Origin: Trichomonas tenax
Lineage: Eukaryota > Parabasalia > Trichomonadida > Trichomonadidae
Assembly (NCBI GenBank): GCA_023091735.1
Contig: JALKBU010000383.1
Coordinates: forward strand, 1 to 43,908
Length of the DNA stretch: 43,908 bases
Reading direction: 5' to 3'
The notes beneath the pieces were generated by a model. The model was not told where the DNA came from, searched no databases, and saw only the letters and a list, made by a program, of their open reading frames with translations. Position numbers and translations under genes: made by a program. Positions 1-9,101 of this stretch are shown here, piece by piece; positions within the stretch are counted from its first letter, which is position 1; each line of letters opens with the position of its first letter.

Positions 1-381
1 TTTTTACTTATTAAAAATTAAATAATAAAAAAATTAACTTAGTTTTTTCCCCCACTATATATATTAGTTATTGTCCCCACTATATATAGTTACAAAAATT
101 GACATAGGACCCCCTTCATCTACTACTATTTCAACAGATCCAAAAAATGCTTTTTCAGTTGATGTTTAGATGTTTCTATATATGTGCATTTTATTTCCAA
201 CAAAATTAAGGCTCTAGAGTGTAAAATTAAATTATTTTTGATCGAAAACAGCAGCGATTCATGAATTTCCCAGTTATTTATTAGTTTCTCGTTATTATTA
301 AAACACTGATGCCATTTACTAAGATCGTAATAAATGATAGAATTTACCATACAAACAAAAAACAAAATATCTAACATGTGA
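1..381. other. AT-rich left flank, no supported gene
   Basis: This is the downstream flank of the kinase gene. It holds two direct copies of CCCCACTATATATA at about 50-63 and 75-88, each followed closely by a TAGTTA-like string. An open frame on the minus strand ends here but has no initiator and no recognisable family, so it is not called. Confidence 0.5.
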
Positions 382-1554
382 TTAGTTAGGATACAATACA
401 ATAGGGGATTGACAATGCCTCCTCTTAGACATACTCGCTGCTGGGCATGGCTGTTGTGGCAGTGATGTTCTCTTTAGTGGCTGAATGAATTCCTTCATCA
501 TGAATCTAGGAATAGCCTCGATTTCGTGATATGAGCCGCGTCTCGACTGCTTGAGTGGGAAGCAGTCTAAAGTCGGCTTAAATGTTGAGTTGAGGTAATT
601 CCTCTTAACCATCGAATAAATAATTGTTCCATCGTTGATAGTACCTTGGTTGACATCCTTTTCAACATTCTCAGGGTTGAACCCTAAGACACTCATTGCG
701 TTTGCAATGTATTCGTAATCAGACTTAAACTCTTGGATTTTGGTCTTGATGATCTTAATTTGTTGAGATACCCAAGGATGGATCATTATCTCATCGATTG
801 TTAATCTGTTATGATAATCCTTCTGTAGGATTCTCTGAAGAAGGTCTTTGAGGAGCGGTGAGATGTTATTTGGATACTCAGCCTCTTTGTAGACGATTTT
901 CTGAGCAAGCTTGGAAATATTCTGATCCTCGAATGGTAAATAACCCGCGACCATTGCGAAGAGCACGATTCCAGCACTCCATATGTCTGAGGAAAAGGTG
1001 TATTCCTTTCCAAGGATGAGTTCCGGTGATGCATAAGCCGGCGAACCGCATTGTGTGTGCATCTTGTGATCAGATGGCGGACTGTTGCTCAAACCGAAGT
1101 CTATGAGCCTAATGTTCAAGTTGGAATCAAGCAAAATGTTCTCAGCTTTGATATCTCTGTGAGCGATATTGCAAGTATTCTGTAAATGGTTAAGGACGAG
1201 GACTAACTGAGCGAAGACTATTGCTGCATCAGACTCTTTGAAGGGTCCGCGCTCATTAATATTGTTTAATAAAGTGCCATTCTGTGCGTATTCCATAATA
1301 AGGTAAAAGTAGTTTTCGTTTTCGATGACTTCGAATAGATAAGCAACAAAAGGGTGCTGGATCTTTCTCAATATCTCGATTTCGCTGTGGATACGATTGA
1401 GTTGCTGTCCATCTTCATTTTTCTCTTTCTTGGGAATAATTTTAATAGCAACCTCGGTGCCAGTCGTCTTGTGGATGGCGAAGAACACTTGAGAGAATCC
1501 TCCCTCACCTATGGTGTACTTAATGTTATAGTTCTGTAGTGTACACGAAATCAT
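382..1554 (-). CDS. CAMK-like Ser/Thr protein kinase
   Basis: This 390-residue protein kinase phosphorylates Ser/Thr substrates, probably as a soluble cytoplasmic enzyme since no signal or membrane segment is seen. All catalytic landmarks are present: a glycine loop GEGGFSQVF (residues 16-24), VAIK lysine at about 38, alpha-C glutamate at about 58, HRDIKAEN (132-139), DFG (152-154) and SPE in place of APE (176-178). After the kinase fold ends near residue 265, a short helical stretch resembles the UBA-like autoinhibitory segment of AMPK-related kinases; a basic, proline-containing tail follows. The open frame extends further upstream only from a TTG codon. The ATG at 1552-1554 is chosen because an initiator TCATTA lies 7 nt upstream. 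Kinase assignment is firm; the CAMK/CAMKL subgroup is inferred from the overall pattern and could be wrong. Confidence 0.92.
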   Translation of the reverse strand: MISCTLQNYNIKYTIGEGGFSQVFFAIHKTTGTEVAIKIIPKKEKNEDGQQLNRIHSEIEILRKIQHPFVAYLFEVIENENYFYLIMEYAQNGTLLNNINERGPFKESDAAIVFAQLVLVLNHLQNTCNIAHRDIKAENILLDSNLNIRLIDFGLSNSPPSDHKMHTQCGSPAYASPELILGKEYTFSSDIWSAGIVLFAMVAGYLPFEDQNISKLAQKIVYKEAEYPNNISPLLKDLLQRILQKDYHNRLTIDEIMIHPWVSQQIKIIKTKIQEFKSDYEYIANAMSVLGFNPENVEKDVNQGTINDGTIIYSMVKRNYLNSTFKPTLDCFPLKQSRRGSYHEIEAIPRFMMKEFIQPLKRTSLPQQPCPAASMSKRRHCQSPIVLYPN

Positions 1555-1557
1555 TTT

Positions 1558-1563
1558 TAATGA
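1558..1563 (-). promoter_or_regulatory. Initiator (Inr) of the CAMK-like kinase
   Basis: On the minus strand the sequence reads TCATTA, matching the trichomonad initiator TCA+1 Y (T/A). The implied transcript starts at 1561, leaving a 7-nt leader, in the usual very short range for trichomonads. Confidence 0.6.
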
Positions 1564-3590
1564 AGAAACACATTTATTGAATTGAAACCGCAAAATTATT
1601 TCAATTTTGAAAATTTAGAATAATACTTATAAACATATAATAAAAGGAGATATGATGTTGTAAAAAATAATGTGAAAATTGAGAACAAACGATGAATTTG
1701 TTAGCTTTGAAACAAAGATAAAAATTAATTAAAGATTAGCAAAATGTAAAGTTAGTTTTGATAACTGACGTCTCTTGAAAATTCATAAAACAATTCAATT
1801 GGTCGTGTACTATTTTTGAATCTTGAAAGGAATTGAAAAGACAAAGTATTCAATTTTGCGCTCCTATTATTTTTAACAGAATCTTTCTATAGCTATCGTT
1901 TTTGTAAAGTTGATTTGATTACAAATACTACAATAAGCATATATTTACTAAATAACAAAGAAAAATAAAAGATTAAAAGAATAAATATGCAATGTGCATT
2001 GAAAGATAGGAAAATTCTTGAGTATTTCGACTTTCGTGGTGTGCCCGGGTAAATTGGGAAATAATCTAAGCATGAATTTTAAACAATAATTATTGAAGCA
2101 GATATTATAGGGCTTTAAGGATCAAGAAGTGTTATTTGAGAGAACGAAACTAAATGCATGACATGCCAAGCTAGTTTATGATACTGAATATTGATTTGGG
2201 GTATAAAATCCCATAATTTTGGGTGCTTTCTCGAGAAAAACTAAGCAAATTCGCTGCAGCTGAGTTTTTATTTATGATTGAACTGTTGTAAGCAGCTTTT
2301 ACTTCATGATATTCACCTCAAATCAGCACATGAGTGAGGCCATCATTAAATAGTAAACGGTCTCGTTTGTCAAGTAAAATGGATATTTGGCAAGTAAATT
2401 TTGAAATATAATTTATTTTTCAAAGATCATCAGAAAATAATCGTACAAATCGAATTAATGATGTAGAAATGTATTCTATTTAAAATAAAGTGCATCCCAT
2501 TATTTATTTTCGTTAAATTATACAACAATTTCATTGAAAAATTTAATTCTCAAAATTTTTAACAAAACGTATTGATTGGAAAAAAAAGTCTCGGTAATGG
2601 AAAGTTATTCCACAAACTGATTGCAACCATAACAATATTACCTATATGTTTCAATATGTATGCAGAATAATATGGCAAAGAATGAAGGAGATATATTGAT
2701 ATTTTATGAAAAATTATGAATTGATGGCAAAAATCAAAATTATCGGATTTGTGATATAACCAATCTGCTATAATTTGGATTGGAAATAATAAAAGACAAA
2801 AATAAGGCGATATATTTATTTGAAAATGAATTTCTTTGGAAAAATCCATTTTTAATCTAATACAAAAAAAAAAAAAAAAAAAAACTGGCAAGTCTCCGGC
2901 ATTTGGCCTCTGACATTGCCTAAGAAATTCCAGGATGTAACTTCCGAAAATAAAACCCTATTATAATCCTAAATACTTTATAATGTAATCTGTTACAATA
3001 TTACAATAATATACCAGTATAATCACCAGGCATAATATAAGGAAGATCACACAATAATAACATCCGAAATTATCTCAAACTATATGCTCAATCATCTAGT
3101 TTAATTCATCGTAAGAATCAAAGAATTCCTTTCTTCATCAGTTATTTCATTTTATGGCGTCAAAGGTTTAACAATAAGAAAGAAGAAGAAATCTAAATAA
3201 TTCGTATTCCAATAAAGCAGGTTAAAACGTGAGGGTTTTATCAAGAATCAAAAAGAAACACATTTTTCCCTTTGTAGTTTATCAACATTCACTTATTATC
3301 TAATTAAGGAGAGAAGTGATAACATAAATTTAATAACCCTTTGATACTTGCTTATATTCCAAACATATGGAAACACATCATTAAAAAACTGAAGCCGATA
3401 AATCAATTTCTTTTCTCTTTCAATAATTCAATTCTTTAGATCTTAAGATCAACTAAATATGGAGTCCAATGTCAACCTCATGCAGTTGTGACATCATCTT
3501 GAAATGTTATAAAATCTCCAACAAAATAAATAATCGTCATGAATAAACGGACGGAAATTTTTAATATTATAAGGTTATATTTTTATTGCA
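1564..3590. other. 2 kb intergenic region, no gene recognised
   Basis: No frame here has a convincing family or initiator. The longest minus-strand frame (2559-2891) reads through a poly-A tract as poly-Phe and is not supported. Features of note are the 21-base A run at 2864-2884 and a short stretch near 2369-2398 with two TTTG(T/G)CAAGTAAA-like copies. That stretch resembles a segment just inside the left end of the hairpin element at 32230-33284. Confidence 0.45.
2864..2884 (+). repeat. Poly-A tract, 21 bases
   Basis: An uninterrupted run of 21 A residues lies in noncoding DNA and is the longest homopolymer noticed in the window. It could be simple slippage or the fossil tail of a reverse-transcribed RNA; nothing upstream identifies a source transcript. 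Confidence 0.9.
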
Positions 3591-4292
3591 ATGAGTGTTG
3601 AAGTTCCCGAAGAGAAAATGGTAAAATTTTTCCTGAAAAAGATAAAGGCCACAAAGAAAAAGTACATGGACGCCATTATTAGGTGCAATGCCCTTGAAGA
3701 TCAGTCACAAGTTGAATTGCTTCGTTCTGCAGTTAACGCAATATCAAATACTATCGCTGCGTTAACACAAAAAACAGCATCGCTATCAGATCTTAAGCGT
3801 TTTCATATCAAAGTCGATTTAGTTGATGATCCAGATTCTTATCCAGCAGAAGTTAAGTTAGAGCTGAGGCAGAAAGAAAGGTCGCATCCGCTGCCGTTAA
3901 ATCACAGGATTGTTGTGAAGCCTCCAATGGGAGACAGCGTATCAACAAAACTCGTTAAAGAAAGAAACCAGAAGATAAATTACGTACACAAATTCGATTT
4001 TGGACCGGCTGTCAAAAGCACCGTTAGAATGGTGACTGGAGGCGACATGGAATTTGATTTGATGAGAATTTCGAATGTTATGGGACAAAAGAAGGAACAA
4101 TTAGTGGCTCTCGCTACAGCTCCGTTGAATCAGCTTAGTTTCTCGTCATCATTAACGATTCCACTTCATTTTGTAAATATTGATGGATCGAGGACCCAAT
4201 TTATATTCGAAGCAATGTTTACTGTTGATAGGCCGCTTGTTCCACTTGAAGATCTAAGAATTGACGAAAATATTGACGTTATTCCTGAATAA
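3591..4292 (+). CDS. Small coiled-coil plus C2-like domain protein (CC2D1-like?)
   Basis: This 233-residue soluble protein has an N-terminal helical region (about residues 5-70, rich in Lys, Leu and Gln) followed by a beta-rich region (about 70-225). The latter resembles the C-terminal C2 domain of CC2D1/Lgd-type proteins: an alternating polar and hydrophobic strand pattern ending in a FEAMFTVDRPL-like strand. The acidic calcium-binding loops of classical C2 domains are not evident. If the resemblance is real, the role would be phospholipid or ESCRT-linked trafficking, but this is inference from fold pattern only. The ATG at 3591 begins the open frame; no clear TCAY initiator is seen in the preceding 50 nt. 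The gene stands alone, convergent with the pseudokinase downstream. Confidence 0.75.
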   Translation: MSVEVPEEKMVKFFLKKIKATKKKYMDAIIRCNALEDQSQVELLRSAVNAISNTIAALTQKTASLSDLKRFHIKVDLVDDPDSYPAEVKLELRQKERSHPLPLNHRIVVKPPMGDSVSTKLVKERNQKINYVHKFDFGPAVKSTVRMVTGGDMEFDLMRISNVMGQKKEQLVALATAPLNQLSFSSSLTIPLHFVNIDGSRTQFIFEAMFTVDRPLVPLEDLRIDENIDVIPE

Positions 4293-4488
4293 ATTGTTTA
4301 TGTTTATTATTATGCTAACAAATAATCAAAATTTTTGATGGACTCTACAATTGCAATACTGACATATCTCGATTCATAAATTGATAAAATATTGAATTTT
4401 TATTTTAAAAGATATGCAACAGTGAATCAAAGGTATAAATTTTGATTTTATTTAAATACAAACATACATGAAAACGCAGTATAATTTC

Positions 4489-5643
4489 CTAATTATTCAC
4501 ATTAGGTGAAATATTCGTAGAAGGAGTGGCTGATATAAACTCGGTACTTACAGTATCATTGAATTTCAGTGATCTTGCATCATTAAATATTTCTGATTCG
4601 AGAATCTCATCCAAACTCGGCCTCATATCGGGATCTTTGTTTAATATACGTTCTAAAAGATCATTTAGAGTGTTTGGAAGTGCTTCTATCTTAGGAATTT
4701 CTAATGGCTTCGACATTAAATGTGCATAAAGTTTTTCGTACTTATTTGCCTTGTCATCAATCTGGATGATATCCAGGTCAAAAGGTTTCTTGCGAAAAAA
4801 CGCACCATAGAATGTAATTCCGTATTTCCAAATATCAGCTTTTCTAACATCATATGATTTCTCATTTAATTCTTCAGGTGAAAGAAATCTGAACTGGCCG
4901 TAGATCTTTGAAAAATCAGCCTCGTTGCATTTGCAGGCTGATTTAAAGTGATTCAAGCCAAAATAATTCTCAGTGAAAACCAAGATGTTCTCTGGATATA
5001 TATCTCGGTGTGCTATGTTATGATCATGCATATAATTAAGTGCACGACCGATTTGATAAAAGCATACTAATAAATTGTCGTATGATATCAAATTGTTACT
5101 AATGGCAGACCTCAAATTGCCAAGGGATGCATACGGAAGGATCAGTATCTTGGAATTCGTCATTTGGTCATCCACCATCTCATGATATGACATAATATGG
5201 GGATGAGTGAGTTGACACATCACATCTATCTCTCTGTTAAACAAATCAATGGGCGAAACTTCGTTGCCTAGTGGTTGTCGAAATAAAATTGAATTATTGT
5301 AAACTTTGGCTACGCAAACAAACTGACTCTCTACATTTCTTACGAGATATATCTGTGACGTTGTCCCATTGCATAATTCTTGAAGAAAAAGCCAATCAAA
5401 TATCTGAGGCTTTTCATTTTCGTAGAAAAACGCATTAAAAGAGATGTACGGTCTTGATTTTTCCGTTTCTAACTCATTTATGTTGTTTCGAGCTGAACTA
5501 ACTTGACAATTTTCTGAGTTACATTCTTGCGCATCTTTTACTTTGCAATTTTCGTGTTTGTGTGTTGCGGCTTTCTTCTTTTTCTCGTTGACGAGTTCCA
5601 CGTTTTTGACTTTAGATAGGGGCTGTGATGAGCAGTTCCCCAT
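4489..5643 (-). CDS. Acylated protein kinase-like protein, probable pseudokinase
   Basis: This 384-residue protein starts MGNCSSQ, a textbook dual acylation signal (myristoyl Gly2, palmitoyl Cys4), so it should sit on a membrane. A basic linker (about residues 10-60) precedes a kinase-like fold (about 80-360). Retained are the VAK lysine (113), HRD (212-214) and the catalytic-loop Asn (219). The HRD-proximal Lys is replaced by Tyr (HRDIYPEN), the glycine loop is degenerate (CNGTTSQIY), and the DFG site reads HFK at about 232-234, so the metal-binding Asp is lost. SPEE stands where APE is expected. I infer a pseudokinase scaffold or an enzyme with very unusual metal handling. The open frame extends 5 codons upstream to a TTG; the ATG at 5641-5643 is chosen for the acylation motif. 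Confidence 0.9.
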   Translation of the reverse strand: MGNCSSQPLSKVKNVELVNEKKKKAATHKHENCKVKDAQECNSENCQVSSARNNINELETEKSRPYISFNAFFYENEKPQIFDWLFLQELCNGTTSQIYLVRNVESQFVCVAKVYNNSILFRQPLGNEVSPIDLFNREIDVMCQLTHPHIMSYHEMVDDQMTNSKILILPYASLGNLRSAISNNLISYDNLLVCFYQIGRALNYMHDHNIAHRDIYPENILVFTENYFGLNHFKSACKCNEADFSKIYGQFRFLSPEELNEKSYDVRKADIWKYGITFYGAFFRKKPFDLDIIQIDDKANKYEKLYAHLMSKPLEIPKIEALPNTLNDLLERILNKDPDMRPSLDEILESEIFNDARSLKFNDTVSTEFISATPSTNISPNVNN

Positions 5644-6166
5644 TTTGTATTTTTGCAAAAAAAATCTGAATAAAAAAAATTTTAAATACGTTATTTGGTT
5701 ATTTGATAGTGGATATATGTCCTTTTGTATTTGATGTCGGTTTTCATCAAAATTTTGGGTGATTGCTAAAGGTTTTTAATGTTGAATGATATTTTTTGTT
5801 GTATTTGACCTCTAAGATTTTATGATTTATGCAATATAGGACCAAGGTATTTCATGAATGCTGTTGAATTGATGCTAACATAGTTATGAATCAACTCTCT
5901 AAAATGTGGTTAGGGAAGCCATCATAATGAAGCTATTTCTATAATTTCTCAGTCTTGCAGATGCTATATCTGATCATAAACAAGATTAATCTTATATTTC
6001 TAAAGTGAAATTATAGTTGCTATATATAGACATATGTTAGCTTTGTGATATGTTTTGATTTAGAGGCTCCGTTTATGGGGTTTGATTTTTGATATGAAAA
6101 ATGTATTGTGAAAAAATGTATATACGCTTTAACTAACAAAAAATTAACAATATATACCGTATTCTA
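5644..6166. other. Intergenic, nothing recognised
   Basis: This AT-rich spacer lies between the pseudokinase promoter and the 3' end of the exostosin-like gene. No frame, RNA gene or notable repeat was seen. Confidence 0.5.
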
Positions 6167-7492
6167 TTATAAATATGGTGATTCAAGCAATCCTCTTCTC
6201 TTTGATGCTGCAATTGTTGATAATTTGAAGTAATGGATCCAGAGCCAAGCCCACATTAGATCGCCCTGTTCTGGTTTGTAGTTGAACTTCTGACCCAATA
6301 TCTCAGATAGTCGAAGCATGTTTGCTCTGAACTCAATTCTTCTCTTTTTATCAGGCAAACTCATTGCAACACCAATATCTTCAGGATGGAATGCCGGTAT
6401 CTGTATAAGAACTTTTGAATAATCTATGAACAAGTTTTCGAATGGAAAACGAATTTGGTCACTCAACACAATTGGAATGCAAAGTGTCTTAAAAGTGTCA
6501 AACAACCTCTTTGTGGTGGGTCCATCGCCGTGTGGAACGAGGCAATATTCTGAACTTGCCATCATTCTTGAAAAATTATAACTGTAAACAGAGTGTATTG
6601 GATCATATCTCTTGGCATTGATGACAACGGCGTGTGGAATCCTATGCAATTCGTTCGCCATTCCTCTTCTAATAGGTGCAGCAACTTCATCAAAGCCAGA
6701 AAGCTCTATTTGACCGATAAAGAATGCAGTAATAGGCCTTGTGTTATCAGAATCAAGACCATCCATTTGATGTATATTCGATGTCAATGGAAAATTAATG
6801 TTTCTCCAAGATTCTCGTAAATGTGTTTTTGAATAGTTGAAATCGAGGTCACCGAGTGTAATCATAGACGGAAGATGGTGCTGATGATATGGTGTAATTG
6901 GAATATTTTCATGAGAAAATAACATTTGCGTCCAAGCGTGATCAACACCATCTGATCGATCGAAGTATGGCCCGAATTCTCGTAATTGGGGCAAAATAAC
7001 AGTATCGATGTCTGCTTTTTCTCGATGTTGATTAAAGATCGCACCAAACAGTGGTACGTAGAATAAGTCTGCTTTTTCGGGATCAAAAACGCGATACTTA
7101 TAGTACTCAATTGTTTTCGAGACAATATATTCAAAAACCGTGGTGTGGGCGTAATTATGTGGAATTGCGTGCACATATTGCTGATTTGCAACTTTGTATT
7201 GATACGGCAGCGACAAGTTATACAAGAATATCTTCAATGGAGGCAATTTATCGACGAAATAAGAATAATGTTTTGTAAAACATGTTCCCAATTCGCGTTC
7301 AGTTTGGAAACCGCGAGAATAGAGACTGATCTGCAATACAAAATACACACCAATGACATAACCTATGCAGCCAATGAGTCGCCTCCTTCTCGTGGAGGCC
7401 ATTTTTTTGGTAAACTGGCAATTTTCAAACATTTTGGCTATTCTCTGTATGCATGTATTACGTGGGTGATCATTTTTTTGAAAATTTTTCAT
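6167..7492 (-). CDS. Exostosin-family (GT47-like) glycosyltransferase, type II membrane protein
   Basis: This 441-residue protein has a short cytoplasmic tail, a basic stop (STRRRR, 33-38), a single membrane anchor at about residues 39-58 and a long lumenal domain, as expected for a Golgi glycosyltransferase. The C-terminal half carries the exostosin signature: a segment reading SEYCLVPHGDGPTTKRLFD followed by a CIPIVLSD block, the donor-sugar half of GT47 enzymes. The upstream part with a PPLKIFLYNLSLPYQYK-like strand and an EKADLFYVPLF motif is also typical. It probably transfers a sugar nucleotide-derived residue onto surface glycans such as the trichomonad lipophosphoglycan; the substrate is not readable. 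The first ATG is at 7490-7492; ATGs at residues 21 and 31 are alternatives, and none has a clear initiator. Confidence 0.9.
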   Translation of the reverse strand: MKNFQKNDHPRNTCIQRIAKMFENCQFTKKMASTRRRRLIGCIGYVIGVYFVLQISLYSRGFQTERELGTCFTKHYSYFVDKLPPLKIFLYNLSLPYQYKVANQQYVHAIPHNYAHTTVFEYIVSKTIEYYKYRVFDPEKADLFYVPLFGAIFNQHREKADIDTVILPQLREFGPYFDRSDGVDHAWTQMLFSHENIPITPYHQHHLPSMITLGDLDFNYSKTHLRESWRNINFPLTSNIHQMDGLDSDNTRPITAFFIGQIELSGFDEVAAPIRRGMANELHRIPHAVVINAKRYDPIHSVYSYNFSRMMASSEYCLVPHGDGPTTKRLFDTFKTLCIPIVLSDQIRFPFENLFIDYSKVLIQIPAFHPEDIGVAMSLPDKKRRIEFRANMLRLSEILGQKFNYKPEQGDLMWAWLWIHYFKLSTIAASKRRGLLESPYL

Positions 7493-8044
7493 TCTTTGAT
7501 TTACAATCTTAAGATGGACAGTTTTGATTGATGAAATAATCTTCCTTTAGCTTATTATAAACGAACAACGAAAAATTAGAAACTTTTCTTTGGCAATCTG
7601 TAAATCAACTTGATTCAATCATCAAAATGCTTTTCTCACAATTTATCACATTCCCACAACATTTTATTATAAATGTTCCTTCATGTATATGACAACTAGT
7701 ATCCAAATTCTATAGAAATGATGAATTCATCAAAGTTTAAGTTTTGCAAAGAAGATTACAAAATTTCAGTCGAATTTTCAAAATGTTGCTAAATGAAAAG
7801 CTATATACATAATACTATTAGCTCTATAATATCTATATCTAATTGAAAAATTGATGGATATTTCTTTGGTATTGAGATATAAGAAGCAAAAATGCTCCTT
7901 TGGAAAAAATGTAAATCAAGAATCAAAAAGTGAGTTGTAATTCTTTATTTTTCAGCGTAGCCACTATATTTATTGATGGATATATATTATATTACGTGAT
8001 GACATTAAGAATATAATAACTTAAAAATATTCCTTATAAGAATT
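7493..8044. other. Intergenic, nothing recognised
   Basis: This AT-rich spacer lies upstream of the exostosin-like gene. No initiator of convincing quality, RNA gene or repeat was identified. Confidence 0.45.
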
Positions 8045-9101
8045 TTGTTTGCTATTTCATCGATAAAATTTTTCGCAACTATACCAAATGGTGTTGCTTA
8101 TAATGACAGTGAAAGCAATATTGCATTGGTGCGTTCATTAAATAGTGTTAACGATATTCAATGGTGTTCAGTAAAATTTGATGTTTTCAGAGAATTTTCC
8201 ACCAAGAATCCAAAAATGAAATATCAAATTGAACAGTGTTACCTTAAAATCTATTCAGAATAATAGTGTTTTCAAGAGAAAAATTTGGGCATTATGCTTT
8301 TTCAAGAAAAAAATTTCGACATATTTTTTCAATAATGGAGTGAAATCGCTAATCGCATATTAGGGTTTACTGAGATGTGTTCAAGCTTCTAAATGATCCT
8401 AAAACCAGTGTTGAAAATCTAATTTGTAAAGTATTATGACAAATTCTCAAACTCAATCGTTTTAAAATATCATAATACTTCAAATACAGAATACATAAAT
8501 CAATTGCTCTTTAATTCAACATCAAATGGTGATCACAAAATATAACAAATGTTTTTTTTATTGCAGCGAGAACTTTGTTAAGAGAAAATACTTGGTTGGC
8601 TGTAGCAGATAAGATAAAAACGTATAAAATGGAAAACACACTGTTGATAATATATGCGTCAATATATCAAAAGTTTTCATTGAAGCTTTTATACGTTTAA
8701 ATGATGCGTTTTTTGAATGTGTGAAGAATATTTTTATATTTTTTTGTGATTTATTGTTGTTATTTTTTTGAACTGTATGAATGAATAATGCGATATTCGT
8801 AATAAAAAAGGATCTTCAGAAAACACTCATAAAGTATTTAAAAGATGGATTCAGGTTCTACACAACTCAGAGAACTGTAAAATTCAAAAAAATGAGATCT
8901 GCAAAATTTGTGATGTTATTTTTTGAACATTTTGGATAGCTGAAGTGTCTGTTTTGCGTTCAGTAACCAGTAGAAGTACAACATCACACAGCAGTACCAA
9001 AGAGAACAACATAAGACTCGGAAAAACAGGCCAAATTGATAAAATATTTCCATTACAACATTGCAAAATCCAAAGACTACAAGAAATTGTTCCTTACATG
9101 G
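8045..9101 (+). pseudogene. Decayed 5' half of the adenylate cyclase gene
   Basis: Short coding-looking pieces occur on the plus strand in different frames: 8045-8263; about 8565-8700, beginning AARTLLRENTWLAVADKI; and about 8801-9045, which contains an in-frame TGA at 8924-8926 and then SVTSRSTTSHSSTKE and LGKTGQIDKI. The last piece leads into the intact cyclase frame only if one A of the AAAA run at 9041-9044 is skipped. I infer that these are remnants of the N-terminal part of a longer trichomonad cyclase, interrupted by stops and frameshifts. The link of the two distal pieces to the cyclase is tentative, while the Ser/Thr-rich piece beside it is convincing. A sequencing error could explain the one-base shift but not all the lesions. 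Confidence 0.55.

Noticed and set aside
126..401. 91-codon minus-strand frame
   Set aside because: It begins at TTG, overlaps the kinase stop, has no initiator near its first ATG and matches no family I recognise.
2369..2398. Possible third copy of the hairpin element
   Set aside because: Only about 30 bp around TTTGTCAAGTAAA resemble the element, without termini or hairpins, so it could be chance in AT-rich DNA.
2559..2891. 110-codon minus frame
   Set aside because: It reads through a poly-A tract as poly-Phe and has no family or initiator.
8828..8880. TCATA initiator followed by ATG at 8845 as the true cyclase start
   Set aside because: The ATG opens only 11 codons before TAA, and no GT-AG removal brings it into the downstream frame. 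The TCATA string is common by chance.
8877..8939. Possible 63-nt intron before the cyclase
   Set aside because: It lacks the conserved trichomonad GTATGT and ACTAACACACAG signals, and joining the ends gives an immediate stop.
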